Positions 16,720 through 26,456 of a DNA stretch of 64,000 bases are shown piece after piece. Location: contig CAKPCA010000005.1 in the NCBI GenBank assembly GCA_934141145.1, forward strand, positions 1-64,000, given 5' to 3'. The notes beneath the pieces were generated by a model that was not told where the DNA came from, did not search any database, and saw only the letters and a list, made by a program, of their open reading frames with translations. How positions within the stretch are numbered: position 1 is the first letter of the stretch; each line of letters starts with the position of its first letter. The position numbers and the translations under genes are program-made. Origin of the DNA: an uncultured Bacilli bacterium (lineage in GTDB: Bacteria; Bacillota_I; Bacilli_A; RF39; UBA660).

Positions 16720-17189
16720 ATCAATGCTTAATGATAAATTTAAAATTTTATCATTTCATATATCATATATATTCTGAGTTTTTAAATCTTGTAGACAAAT
16801 CAATATATGCTAAAAAACCAAAATCATGCCATAATCTTTCATTTCTTTAAAAAATTCTTCGTAATTAACTGGCACATATGGAGCTTTTACTCTTTCTTTT
16901 TCTGAAATTGCTACATCTTCTAAATATATTCTATATTCATTTGAATCTAAGTTTGTAAATGCATATTACACAATTATAAGCATATCTTCATATTTATAAT
17001 GTTTTTTCTTCTTTATATATTTTTCATTTGATAACTACTTCTATGCCTATTTCTAAATCTGCTTTATCTGAAACAGTATTTTTTAATTCTTTATGATTTC
17101 TAAGTGGCTCTCATAATATTTTATAACTTTATATGTCACTATATTTGAAGATACAATTCATTGTTTAAATTTATTAAATTTTCTTTCAT
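16720..17189 (-). pseudogene. Decayed protein-coding gene, family not recognised
   Basis: This gap shows fragments of one minus-strand reading direction broken by stops and frameshifts. They include an ATG at 17189 giving MKENLINLNNELYLQI then a stop; a stretch reading HKELKNTVSDKADLEIGIEV; a 50-codon open stretch beginning AFTNLDSNEYRIYLEDVAIS and reaching VPVNYEEFFKEMKDYGMIL; and a last piece reading AYIDLSTRFKNSEYI. Codon use in the fragments is ordinary for this genome. The gene probably spanned about 150 codons. No parent family is recognised, and exact ends are approximate. Confidence 0.6.
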
Positions 17190-17210
17190 AATATCAAATA
17201 TTATATTCAA

Positions 17211-17250
17211 AAAAAAGATATAAAAGTCAAATTAATTAACTTTTATATCT
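17211..17250 (-). terminator. Intrinsic terminator after the DUF4097 gene
   Basis: A 12-bp perfect stem (17216-17227 with 17239-17250; the loop holds the stop codon), followed by six or more T on the minus strand. A strong terminator. Confidence 0.82.
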
Positions 17251-18131
17251 CCGCAATTGTTTTTAATCTTTAAAACTATATCTGATTTTCTATCATTATT
17301 ATTTATATCATTATGTCCATAATCTGTTTTTGAATCAATATAAACATTTTTAATATTTGAAATAGTAATATCACCATAATCATCTTTAATTACTGAATTT
17401 TTATTTAAAGAAACATTATTTATTTTTATATCACCACAATCACAATTTAAGTTTATATAATTATATACATTTTTAATTTTTATGTCTCCATAATTATTAT
17501 CTGCATTTATATTATTTACTTCATCAATTTTTATATCTCCCGCACTAGCATTAATTTTAGCAGTTTCAACTTTCTTTATAAAAACATCCCCATAATCATT
17601 ATCTATATTAATTTCTTTTATAGTGTCTATATTTATATCACCCGATGATATTTTTGCGTTTAATATAGCATTTTCAAATTTTTCTATTTTTGCATTTCCA
17701 TAAGAATTTTCAATATTTATTTTTTTATCAAATGTCTCTGGTAAATATAATATGACTTTATCTACTTCATTATTAAAACAAAAGCCTATACATCCTTTTG
17801 ATTCAACATTTATATTTAAATCTTCTTCGTTTGTTACTTTTAAATCATCTTTTGATTTTTCACTTCCATACATCTTTAATGTTGCTTTATTATCACTCGA
17901 ATTTTTTATATAAATATTGGATGAAGAAACTTTAATATTAACATTTTTATTTATATCATCAAAGCTTTCATTATATATTAAATTATTACTTTCTCCTTTT
18001 TTAAGAAAACCAAAATTAAATGTAAATTTATTTTTATCTTTTATCGATACTACTAAAAATATAGATAATAAAATAGTAAAAATAGAACATATACATATTA
18101 AAACAATTGTTAATGCTTTATTATTTTTCAT
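17232..18131 (-). CDS. DUF4097-family beta-repeat membrane-anchored protein
   Basis: A 299-residue protein with an N-terminal anchor (about residues 6-28), then a long parallel-beta repeat region. A G-D-I-x-I/D-x-I/V unit recurs about every 20-30 residues: SSGDINIDTIKEINIDNDYG, YGDVFIKKV, AGDIKIDEVNNI, YGDIKIKNV, CGDIKINNV, YGDITISNI. This is the DUF4097 (putative adhesin) pattern. Its start overlaps the stop of the HTH gene by one base (TAATG), so the two are translationally coupled. This pairing of a regulator with DUF4097 is common in Bacillota and often linked to envelope-stress sensing. Function is unproven. Confidence 0.82.
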   Translation of the reverse strand: MKNNKALTIVLICICSIFTILLSIFLVVSIKDKNKFTFNFGFLKKGESNNLIYNESFDDINKNVNIKVSSSNIYIKNSSDNKATLKMYGSEKSKDDLKVTNEEDLNINVESKGCIGFCFNNEVDKVILYLPETFDKKINIENSYGNAKIEKFENAILNAKISSGDINIDTIKEINIDNDYGDVFIKKVETAKINASAGDIKIDEVNNINADNNYGDIKIKNVYNYINLNCDCGDIKINNVSLNKNSVIKDDYGDITISNIKNVYIDSKTDYGHNDINNNDRKSDIVLKIKNNCGDIKVN

Positions 18132-18724
18132 TATTTGCCTCCCTTTAAAGAAAAAATCAATTTAACTATTTCTTCAATCAATACATTTATTATGAATAAA
18201 ATCCAAGTAATATGCCAAGCCATAGTTGTAAAACTTACAATAAAATATATAACAAGTATAAATATCGTTATTATTTCGTTTATTTGACTTACTAATTTTT
18301 CTTCTCTTGTTTTTTGTTTTTTTTCTTTTTTATTTAAAATGGCATTATAAATAAGAAATCCAGTTGCTAATGCAATTATTATTAAAAATATACATACACC
18401 AAGTATTGGTTTATTTAATGTTGCTGTTGCAAAAATAATCCATACAGTAGATAGTATATAAAGAACTATTGATAAACTTATCGTTTTAGCACTTTTTCTG
18501 TTATTGATAGGCGCTTTTACATTACTTTTTTCACCTGTTAATAATTCATTTGCATCTATTTCATATAACTTACAAATAGGAATAATTTTATCAAAATCTG
18601 GTGTACTTTGATCTGTTTCCCATTTACTTACTGTTTGTCTTGATACATCTAATAATCCTGCGATTTCTTCTTGTGATAACCCTTTCTTTTTTCTTAAATC
18701 TAATAGTCTTTCTCCTAAAGACAT
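18131..18724 (-). CDS. XRE-type helix-turn-helix regulator with four membrane spans
   Basis: A 197-residue protein. Residues 1-65 form an XRE helix-turn-helix (LGERLLDLRKKKGLSQEEIA, then VSRQTVSKWETDQSTPDFDKI). A linker and about four hydrophobic segments (about 78-195) follow. The membrane part suggests a membrane-tethered repressor or activator that senses the envelope. It shares a transcript with the DUF4097 gene, so it may regulate its own operon. The promoter upstream is close to consensus. Which signal it senses cannot be told. Confidence 0.85.
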   Translation of the reverse strand: MSLGERLLDLRKKKGLSQEEIAGLLDVSRQTVSKWETDQSTPDFDKIIPICKLYEIDANELLTGEKSNVKAPINNRKSAKTISLSIVLYILSTVWIIFATATLNKPILGVCIFLIIIALATGFLIYNAILNKKEKKQKTREEKLVSQINEIITIFILVIYFIVSFTTMAWHITWILFIINVLIEEIVKLIFSLKGGK

Positions 18725-18746
18725 ACTTTCACCTCATTTCAAGTTC

Positions 18747-18775
18747 ATTATAAAAAATATATAAGTTGCATTCAA
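18747..18775 (-). promoter_or_regulatory. Promoter of the HTH/DUF4097 operon
   Basis: TTGAAT (18770-18775), 17-base spacer, TATAAT (18747-18752) on the minus strand. The sequence around the -35 (TGCTTGAATGCA) has weak dyad character and could be an operator for the HTH protein, which is speculative. Confidence 0.72.
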
Positions 18776-18820
18776 GCATTTTAACTTTGAAATTTGTCAA
18801 CTAATGTTAACATTATATAA

Positions 18821-18859
18821 TAAAAAAATAGAAAACGAAATTAATTTTTGTTTTCTATT
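18821..18859 (-). terminator. Intrinsic terminator after the DUF421 gene
   Basis: A 10-bp stem (18827-18836 with 18850-18859), followed on the minus strand by seven T. Confidence 0.78.
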
Positions 18860-19485
18860 ATATATATTTCATCATCTTTATAAAATGCATAAAATACGTC
18901 TTCTAGAAGAATATTCTTACTATTTATTACTGATTTTAACCACTTTCTACTTTTATTTATATATTTTAAATTTTTTTCTTCTATAATACCATCTAATATT
19001 AATGGTAAAGGGAATATATTATTGTTTTCATCATCTTTTTTGAATACTGATAACTTGCCATTTGTTTCTAAAATAGCATATTCTACTTCTTCTATTGACC
19101 TTACACCCTTATCTCTAAGTTGTAAAAGTAGATCATTTAAATTATATTTTTGACTAGTCATTTCGTTAAAATTTAATTTACCATTTGATATAATAACACT
19201 TTCTTTGCCATCTAAAATATCTCTAAATTTATTACTTTTTAAAGATAATTTAGCAAATATTATTTGAAACAATACTAAAATACATGCCGGAACTAATACA
19301 AACCATATTGGATCTTTATAGTTTTCAATACTAATTGCAATTAATTGTGAAATAAGCATAGAAATTATAAAATCAAATACACCAAGTTCTCCTACTTCTC
19401 TTTTTCCCATTATTTTATAAGAAATTACAACTATTAAATAAAAGAATATAGTTCTAAATACTATAGTTAAAAACATAAATATCAC
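18841..19485 (-). CDS. DUF421 (YetF/YdfS-type) membrane protein
   Basis: A 214-residue protein with three N-terminal spans and the DUF421 signature KIMGKREVGELGVFDFIISMLISQ. A cytoplasmic alpha/beta part follows, with the family's DLLLQLRDKGVRSIEEVEYAILETNGKLSVFKK. Members are linked to spore germination and stress in Bacillus, but the biochemical role is unknown. Monocistronic; transcribed away from the TIGR04086-type gene. Confidence 0.9.
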   Translation of the reverse strand: MIFMFLTIVFRTIFFYLIVVISYKIMGKREVGELGVFDFIISMLISQLIAISIENYKDPIWFVLVPACILVLFQIIFAKLSLKSNKFRDILDGKESVIISNGKLNFNEMTSQKYNLNDLLLQLRDKGVRSIEEVEYAILETNGKLSVFKKDDENNNIFPLPLILDGIIEEKNLKYINKSRKWLKSVINSKNILLEDVFYAFYKDDEIYIIENKN

Positions 19486-19551
19486 CTATTTTAATTATGG
19501 CTTTATTCATAATATTTATTCGTTAGAATATTATTTAGTAGGTGAAGAAAA

Positions 19552-19908
19552 ATGAAATATTTAAAAACAATCTTATTTACATTTATATTAATTATAATAT
19601 TAAGTTTAATCACAACCATTCTATATTATTTTAATATAACTAGTACTGGTGCAAATAATGTATTAAGAATAATATCCTTTATAATTATATTTATTTTTTC
19701 AGGAATATATATTGGTAAAAATTCTAGTAAAAAAGGTTGGCTTGAAGGATTAAAAATAGCTGGAATGCTTATATTTATATCATTAGTAATAACTCTAGCA
19801 TTCAAATATAGTTTTAATATTAAACAAATTATATACTATTTGATAATGTCAGTAACAGTAGTACTTGGTAGTATGATTGGAATAAACTTTAGAAAACAAA
19901 AAAAATAA
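19552..19908 (+). CDS. TIGR04086-type small membrane protein (YrzE-like)
   Basis: A 118-residue protein with four predicted spans. The pattern is that of TIGR04086 proteins: a long first span, a short GANNVLRI turn, a second span followed by IGKNSSKKGWLEGLKIAG, then two more spans ending with GINFRKQKK. In other Bacillota the family lies near yajC/secDF/spoVB, but here it is displaced by about 8 kb. TAGGTGAAG ribosome-binding site. Function unknown. Confidence 0.72.
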   Translation: MKYLKTILFTFILIIILSLITTILYYFNITSTGANNVLRIISFIIIFIFSGIYIGKNSSKKGWLEGLKIAGMLIFISLVITLAFKYSFNIKQIIYYLIMSVTVVLGSMIGINFRKQKK

Positions 19909-19930
19909 GTCTTTTGACTTATTTTGTTCT
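19899..19930. terminator. Bidirectional terminator between convergent genes
   Basis: A 10-bp perfect stem (19902-19911 with 19916-19925, loop of four T) with A/T-rich flanks on both sides. It serves the TIGR04086-type gene and the first tail-collar pilin. Confidence 0.75.
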
Positions 19931-20782
19931 TTTATACATATATACTGAAGTATATGGATTTTGCACATTAATAGCTGATCCAGATCCTACACTACTTGTT
20001 GTTGCACTTGTTCCTTTAAATGTACTTGATACTGTTCCTTTTGCAGTTACACTGTGAGTATGATTTACACTTATACCGCTTGTTGTACCACTGAAAGTAT
20101 GTTGATGAGTATGACCATCAGATGATGCAAATGCATTAGGTGAAGCACCATTTGTTCTACCGATTCCTTGATTATTTCCACCATTATGTAAACTTGCTAC
20201 ACCGTAGCCTTGATAATTAACCTCAGTACTTGTTGTACCACTAAAATTATGTGTATGGTTAGCTGATTGTACTCCTGTATTAACAGCGGTTCCTGTAAAT
20301 GTACTTGATACTGTCCCTTTTGCTGTTACTGTATGAGTATGTGCTGGTAAATTATTTGTTGTTAATGTAACATTATTACTTCCGCCTTGTGAATTTTTTG
20401 AATAACTATTTATATTACCATTTGAATCTGTATATGTTCCTGTACTTACTAATGCTGTACCTTCCGCATATCTTTCCCATGTTCCTCCGAATCTTTTTTG
20501 TACCTTTTCTATCGTATCGTCTTCTACTGATATATATATACTTCCAACTGGGTACATTTTATCTAAAATATTATTAGCCATATTTTCTAATTCTGATAAT
20601 CTTTGTTCTATGTCATTTATCGAGCTATTCCCATATTCTATATTGTTTACTACGTTTTCATTTAATTTATTTTTTGTTTTATTCGTGTTTGTTATTGTCA
20701 CTATCAATATACTAATTGATATTAAAAATACCGATAATAACGCAAATACTATCGTACTTGATGCAAATCCTTTTTTATTCAT
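19919..20782 (-). CDS. Pilin-like protein with a phage tail-collar/tail-fibre-like head (copy 1)
   Basis: A 287-residue protein. The N-terminus KKGFASSTIVFALLSVFLIS is prepilin-like (basic residues, G then F, one long hydrophobic helix), but position +5 after the putative cleavage site is Thr, not Glu. A helical stalk with a coiled coil follows (about 35-70). From residue 76 the chain reads YPVGSIYISVEDDTIEKV and then RFGGTWERYAEGTAL, the opening of phage tail-collar and short-tail-fibre domains. A repetitive His/Thr-rich region with NLPAHTHTV, HTHNFSGTTS and HTHSVTAKGTVSSTF follows, then NPYTSVYMYKRTK. A perfect sigma-A promoter lies upstream. Copy 2 is at 54902-55531. Export as a pilus subunit is inferred. 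Confidence 0.8.
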   Translation of the reverse strand: MNKKGFASSTIVFALLSVFLISISILIVTITNTNKTKNKLNENVVNNIEYGNSSINDIEQRLSELENMANNILDKMYPVGSIYISVEDDTIEKVQKRFGGTWERYAEGTALVSTGTYTDSNGNINSYSKNSQGGSNNVTLTTNNLPAHTHTVTAKGTVSSTFTGTAVNTGVQSANHTHNFSGTTSTEVNYQGYGVASLHNGGNNQGIGRTNGASPNAFASSDGHTHQHTFSGTTSGISVNHTHSVTAKGTVSSTFKGTSATTSSVGSGSAINVQNPYTSVYMYKRTK

Positions 20783-20808
20783 AATTCATCCCTCTACTAT
20801 ATATATTT

Positions 20809-20837
20809 ATTATAATTTTTTAAATTAAGTATGTCAA
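20809..20837 (-). promoter_or_regulatory. Promoter of tail-collar pilin copy 1
   Basis: TTGACA (20832-20837), 17-base spacer, TATAAT (20809-20814) on the minus strand: a perfect consensus. It contrasts with copy 2, whose promoter spacer contains a G run. Confidence 0.85.
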
Positions 20838-20846
20838 TAGTAACAT

Positions 20847-20870
20847 AAAAAGAGTTTTAAAACTCTTTTT
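20847..20870 (-). terminator. Terminator after the glycine-rich pilin gene
   Basis: A perfect 24-base palindrome (AAAAAGAGTTTT with its complement) with a T-rich 3' arm, directly after the stop codon. Confidence 0.75.
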
Positions 20871-22608
20871 ATTCTAACCAAATATTATAAATATTTATTC
20901 CCTTATTAATATAATCATTTTGGTAAATATAATATTCTCCACTCAAATTTGATATATCTATTGTAATAATTTTTCTCTCAGAGTCTGTTGTACCATCCTG
21001 TATACAATAGTAATTAGGACCATCTAAATTACATGATGCGTTTTGGTCAACCGAAGTACCTACGTAAAATCTTGAATATCCATTACTAGTTGTATTTTCT
21101 ATATCAAAATTTATAGTTGAAAACTTAGTTAAATCTATTTTTTCGTTGAACTTTACGCCACAATTATATGTATTTATATAAGTATCTTTATAATTTACGG
21201 TATAGTTATTATGAACTCTGCCCATAGTGACTGAATCATTTATTATACCATCCTTATACAAATAAACTTTCCCAGCCGGTACAACATCACTTTCTTTTCC
21301 TTTTTCTAGTAAACTAATTATTGCAAAACCATCGCTTTTATTTCCAGACATTTTAAGGTTTTTATTACTACTACTAGGCATTGAACTTATACCGTTTATT
21401 ATATTGCCTTCAACAAAATATATACCAGAATAATGTTTACTATTTTCTGTATGGATTATATTACTTTCGGTAGATTTTTCATCTATTGAATTACATCCAG
21501 TATATCCTGAAATGTAAGATGAACCGCCTCCGGCTCCTCCTGATGGGGAATCAGTACTTTTTAATCCTCCATAGTATCCTCCACCTGCTCCTGAACCACC
21601 AGCATTTCCTGCTGTAACAGCATTTTCACCAATACCAAATTTGTAACCAGAAGTTTGAGTAGCATTAAAATTGTGTGTTGAATTTTCTGTATCAAAATAT
21701 CTCCATGAACTTCCAACACCTGTTAATCCGCCTGAACCTGCAGATACTTTTGAAAATCCTCCTGATACAGTAGCGCCTCCAGCTCCTCCACCAGCAACCA
21801 TTATTCTTGATTTTAAACTATTAAAATTGTCCCAAGAACCTGATACTAATCTTATATCAGTGGCTCCTCCACCGGCTCCACCGCCATCATCACCATCAGA
21901 AGAACCAATACCAGATCCTCCACCATTAAATGATGTTGCAGTAAGAGTGTTTTTTGTAGTAATACCACTTGAGCCTTTTTGACCTACATACACATATAAT
22001 TTAGTACCCTTTTTTAAGTATGTAACACCAGTTGTATAAGCACCTTTTCCTTGCGTAGCTAATATGGTACCACCAAAATTATTTTCACCGCCTCCGGCAC
22101 CCCATAGTTCTACTTTATAGAATCCATTTTCTGGGGCAACAAATTCCTCATAATTACCAGTATAACTAAATTTATATGCTGTTTTCGTCTTATATTCAGA
22201 AGAAGAAAAACTATCTAAATCAAATGAATCGTTATTTTCATTATTAATATCTGTTCCATTAAATTTTAAATTTTTATCTGTAAATTTACCATTACAATAT
22301 AGTGTACTTCCACTTATTTTATCTTTGTTTTTTAATTTTAATGCTTTTGCATTTCCTTCTTTTTGATTATCAAAATTAAATTCATAACAATTATTATCAT
22401 TCTTTATAAATAATGCATCATTTAAGGCATCTCCTGATGCTATTTGTGTTTTTATTGCATCTTTTACAAGTTTTATGCTACTTTCTGCACTACTTTCTTT
22501 TGACTTTTCTATTACATTTAGTATTTTTGGTACTGCTATTATTGTTATTATTGCGAGTATTACTATTACTGCTAATAATTCTATTAATGTAAATCCTTTT
22601 TTCTTCAT
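20869..22608 (-). CDS. Type IV pilin-like protein with a glycine-rich display domain
   Basis: A 579-residue protein. The class III prepilin leader MKKKG/FTLIELLAVIVILA has Glu at +5 and is followed by the usual long helix. Residues 1 to about 121 form a small pilin shaft nearly identical to that of the pilin at 43677 (both contain KLKNKDKISGS and an F-N/D-G-T-x-I end). Residues about 145-420 are glycine-rich (VELWGAGGG, GGGAGGGATDIRLVSGSW, MVAGGGAGG), like the glycine-rich beta domain family related to the ALK/LTK ectodomain. A C-terminal beta-rich domain (about 435-579) follows. It is 22 bases downstream of the gene at 22631 and probably cotranscribed. Confidence 0.85.
   Translation of the reverse strand: MKKKGFTLIELLAVIVILAIITIIAVPKILNVIEKSKESSAESSIKLVKDAIKTQIASGDALNDALFIKNDNNCYEFNFDNQKEGNAKALKLKNKDKISGSTLYCNGKFTDKNLKFNGTDINNENNDSFDLDSFSSSEYKTKTAYKFSYTGNYEEFVAPENGFYKVELWGAGGGENNFGGTILATQGKGAYTTGVTYLKKGTKLYVYVGQKGSSGITTKNTLTATSFNGGGSGIGSSDGDDGGGAGGGATDIRLVSGSWDNFNSLKSRIMVAGGGAGGATVSGGFSKVSAGSGGLTGVGSSWRYFDTENSTHNFNATQTSGYKFGIGENAVTAGNAGGSGAGGGYYGGLKSTDSPSGGAGGGSSYISGYTGCNSIDEKSTESNIIHTENSKHYSGIYFVEGNIINGISSMPSSSNKNLKMSGNKSDGFAIISLLEKGKESDVVPAGKVYLYKDGIINDSVTMGRVHNNYTVNYKDTYINTYNCGVKFNEKIDLTKFSTINFDIENTTSNGYSRFYVGTSVDQNASCNLDGPNYYCIQDGTTDSERKIITIDISNLSGEYYIYQNDYINKGINIYNIWLE
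22246..22608 (-). repeat. Pilin shaft cassette, copy A
   Basis: Codes for pilin residues 1-121. It is highly similar at DNA level to 44487-44849; the 170 bases nearest the start differ at only about a dozen positions by eye. Beyond this segment the two genes are unrelated, so the shaft behaves as a cassette joined to different heads. Confidence 0.75.
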
Positions 22609-22630
22609 TTTTTTACTCCTATCTATGATT

Positions 22631-23848
22631 TTATTTTTCTATTTTTACATAATATGACGTATCATTATTTTTTGTATTTATTGCCTGACCTTCTATTCCT
22701 TCATTTCCATGATCTACTATAATCCAAATATAATTCCATGTAGAATTATCTGGTATATTGGTATCACTTTTATCAGTACCGTTAGATATAATCTTTTTAG
22801 GTGTTAAAATAAGAGAATATATATCATTTTCTGTGATATTATTAGACTTTGATAATATTGAAGAAATTTTACTTTCATCTATTCCAATATTTTTAAGTCC
22901 TTCTTTACCAGTTTTTACAGTATATGTTCCATACCAATAATTATCATTTAAATCATTTACAGATTTATACCACCAAAATTCTCCATTTTTAAAAACCCAA
23001 TAAGTTTCAGAGTTGGATAAAATTCTAAAATTTCCTTCTATGCCTTTTTCTTTACTTAAATTACTAGTTCTTAAATTTGAATATTTATTCCAATTACTTA
23101 ATGAATTAAGTATATCATTAGTTGTGTTATCTTTTTTTGTTTCTTCTTGTTTCTCTATTTGAATTGTATTTAATAAATCAATAATTGAACTATCAAATAT
23201 TTTTTCATCGTCTTGTGTATTAGACATAAAAGATAAAATTATATTTTTATCTTTTGATATTAATAAATAAATTTTCCCATTTATAGAATTATTGGATAAT
23301 CCATAATTGTATGATGCATAGTATATATCATCTTTTATCAAATTAAAATTTGCACCATTACTATATATTTTTAAAGAACTAGGAATATTTTTACTCCAAT
23401 AAGATAAAAATTCATTATATATTGTTGATTTACAACTACTAAGTGAAAAATCACAATCTATTTCATCTAACTTACTTGTTCCCACAGGAACTATGCTTGA
23501 TTGCTTTAATTTTCTATATTTTAATCCTTTTTTTGATGCTCCTGAATTAGTCTTAACTGAAACTATATTCCAATCGTTATTATACTCAAGAGTATATCCA
23601 TCACCATAAAAAAATGTACTTTTACTTAAACTTTTATTAAAACTATCAAACAATATTTTAGTACCAATAATTAAAACAATTGATAAAAAAAGTATGACTC
23701 CTAATATTATCCCAATTATTAATAACACATTATTTTTCTTTTTTGATTGTGGTGTTTGATTAATACTTATATTTTCATTATTTAAATTATTTTGATTTTC
23801 TAATTCTACTGTATTGTTGCTTAAATTAAAATTATTTTCATTATTCAT
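22631..23848 (-). CDS. Hypothetical single-span membrane protein upstream of the glycine-rich pilin
   Basis: A 405-residue protein I do not recognise. An Asn-rich N-terminal tail of about 40 residues is followed by one strong membrane span (VLLIIGIILGVILFLSIVLI) and a large outer region. The first outer part (about 80-230) includes two nearby cysteines (EIDCDFSLSSCKS) and may be a beta-rich domain. After a linker, a second part reads YWVFKNGEFWWYKS, then DNYWYGTYTVKTGKEGL. The promoter is good and the pilin gene follows after 22 bases, so it may help assemble or anchor that pilin, by context only. Confidence 0.75.
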   Translation of the reverse strand: MNNENNFNLSNNTVELENQNNLNNENISINQTPQSKKKNNVLLIIGIILGVILFLSIVLIIGTKILFDSFNKSLSKSTFFYGDGYTLEYNNDWNIVSVKTNSGASKKGLKYRKLKQSSIVPVGTSKLDEIDCDFSLSSCKSTIYNEFLSYWSKNIPSSLKIYSNGANFNLIKDDIYYASYNYGLSNNSINGKIYLLISKDKNIILSFMSNTQDDEKIFDSSIIDLLNTIQIEKQEETKKDNTTNDILNSLSNWNKYSNLRTSNLSKEKGIEGNFRILSNSETYWVFKNGEFWWYKSVNDLNDNYWYGTYTVKTGKEGLKNIGIDESKISSILSKSNNITENDIYSLILTPKKIISNGTDKSDTNIPDNSTWNYIWIIVDHGNEGIEGQAINTKNNDTSYYVKIEK

Positions 23849-23874
23849 ATTTCGACTCTCCTATTTTCTATTAA

Positions 23875-23903
23875 ATTATATCATCTTACTATATATATTT
23901 CAA
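23875..23903 (-). promoter_or_regulatory. Promoter of the 22631 / glycine-rich pilin operon
   Basis: TTGAAA (23898-23903), 17-base spacer, TATAAT (23875-23880) with an extended TGA just before it, minus strand. Confidence 0.8.
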
Positions 23904-23962
23904 GATACAAGAGAGCAAAATACAAAATTTATTTTTTTAATTATACTATTTGTTCAATACAA

Positions 23963-23988
23963 AAAAATGTATTTATACATACATTTTT
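23963..23988 (-). terminator. Intrinsic terminator after the 270-residue gene
   Basis: A 9-bp stem (23963-23971 with 23980-23988) followed by a T-rich tract on the minus strand. It overlaps the last codons. Confidence 0.68.
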
Positions 23989-24785
23989 ACTATAAATAAA
24001 ATTACAATTAACATTAATACAACAGATAGAAAAATAATATTAATAAATCCATATGATTTACTATTTTGAATAGCACTTTCATCTTGGTAAAACATGGGTG
24101 ATCCTTCATATAATTTATCATGTGACAAATTATTAAATTCAACTTCTTTTAATATTTCATTTTCAACAGGTACATAAGCACATATAAATTCTGGTCTTAA
24201 ATATATTTTACCATCTTTATTCTTATAATATATGGGTTCTGCATCCATCTCTGATCCTTTTAATGCATTTTTTGGAACTTTTATTATAAAACACCCTCTA
24301 GATAATTTATAGTTTTCACATAGCATTATTTCTCTTAACATAAAAGGAAAATTTTCAAACATCTGAACATGATCATGAATATATGTTGAATCTTTAAACT
24401 CTATACCTTTTTCAAAAATGTTTTCTTTAGGACTTGCTGTTCTATGAATACCAATCATATATTTATCACTTTCATAATTATATAGTGCTTCAAGTGTTTC
24501 TCCAATTTTTCTATCTATTTTGCCATTGACAAAGTCATACATATCATTTCTATCATCTTGAAGTTCTGGTATTTCTGCCTTTTTATATTTTTCTGGTATC
24601 ATATAATAATTATTGTTATTATTTAAAATATTATCTACCATTTCTATAACTTCATCTTTTGATTTACTATTAAAAATAGTATCTATTTCTTCATTAGTAT
24701 ATCCTTTTTTTAAAAATACTTTTGCAAGCTTATTAGGTACTTTATCATATAATTTTCCTAGTTTTTCTTTACTATATTTTAACAT
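23973..24785 (-). CDS. Hypothetical tail-anchored protein, possibly ADP-ribosyltransferase-like
   Basis: A 270-residue protein. The N-terminal part is helical (about 1-100). The central part reads YMIGIHRTASPKENIFEKGI (about residues 109-128) and later RGCFIIKVPKNALKG and RPEFICAYVPVENEIL. The G-I-H-R-T...I-F-x-K-G-I spacing recalls ADP-ribosyltransferase-fold proteins, but I cannot confirm it. One membrane span at the very C-terminus (INIIFLSVVLMLIVILFIV) suggests tail anchoring. The gene starts one base before the tgt stop, so the two are cotranscribed. This accessory position behind tgt is unusual. Confidence 0.7.
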   Translation of the reverse strand: MLKYSKEKLGKLYDKVPNKLAKVFLKKGYTNEEIDTIFNSKSKDEVIEMVDNILNNNNNYYMIPEKYKKAEIPELQDDRNDMYDFVNGKIDRKIGETLEALYNYESDKYMIGIHRTASPKENIFEKGIEFKDSTYIHDHVQMFENFPFMLREIMLCENYKLSRGCFIIKVPKNALKGSEMDAEPIYYKNKDGKIYLRPEFICAYVPVENEILKEVEFNNLSHDKLYEGSPMFYQDESAIQNSKSYGFINIIFLSVVLMLIVILFIVKMYV

Positions 24786-24786
24786 T

Positions 24787-25935
<1,149 letters not shown>

Positions 25936-25948
<13 letters not shown>

Positions 25949-25964
25949 GTATATATTATATAAT
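25936..25964 (+). promoter_or_regulatory. Promoter of the 150-residue hypothetical gene
   Basis: TTGACA (25936-25941), 17-base spacer, TATAAT (25959-25964): perfect consensus. It shares its -35 region with the divergent tgt promoter. Confidence 0.82.
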
Positions 25965-25990
25965 AACAACCCGTAAAGCGAGGGGTAAAA

Positions 25991-26443
25991 ATGAGAGAAA
26001 TAAATCATTCTTTTCAAAATTTAGAATTAATGAAAGAAAGAGCACGAAACCGTATAGAATATTTGACTATAAACTTTGATGGTTTTAATAATTTTACTGA
26101 TGAAGATAGAAAAAAAGCTAAAGAAATTGCTAGTAAAATTAATATTAATGAAAGCGCATTAGAAAATCAAAAATATTATTATATGATTTTTGCATTAACA
26201 ACAATTGAAAATAAGAAAAAATATAATGTTCAAGAAATATTATCAATATTAATTGAAGCTATTGATCCGAATTTAAGGCTATTAAAAATTTCTATGACTA
26301 GTAATACTGATTTTGAAATAGAAAAGAAAGCTAATAGATTATTTGGTTTTTATGACCCTAATCTGATTGACTTCGAAAGAGAATATGCTAGAAGATTTTA
26401 TAAAAAGAATAGAAATGAAAAAGCAAAAAAATTAGAACAATAA
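25991..26443 (+). CDS. Hypothetical small cytoplasmic protein
   Basis: A 150-residue, charged, mostly helical protein that I do not recognise. It has no signal or membrane segment. It starts with a long helix (HSFQNLELMKERARNRIEYL) and ends with a basic helix (EREYARRFYKKNRNEKAKK). A perfect promoter and a CGAGGGG ribosome-binding site suggest that it is well expressed. It stands alone between tgt and queA on the opposite strand. Confidence 0.75.
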   Translation: MREINHSFQNLELMKERARNRIEYLTINFDGFNNFTDEDRKKAKEIASKININESALENQKYYYMIFALTTIENKKKYNVQEILSILIEAIDPNLRLLKISMTSNTDFEIEKKANRLFGFYDPNLIDFEREYARRFYKKNRNEKAKKLEQ

Positions 26444-26456
26444 AGTTCTAATTTTT
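26427..26456. terminator. Bidirectional terminator between the hypothetical gene and queA
   Basis: A 12-bp perfect stem (26427-26438 with 26445-26456, loop AATAAA). T-rich on the plus strand and usable on the minus strand. Confidence 0.8.

Noticed and set aside
19919..20782. A tail-fibre gene of a prophage
   Set aside because: The leader is pilin-like, the gene has its own consensus promoter and terminator, and no other tail genes are near. The homologue at 54902 is also alone.
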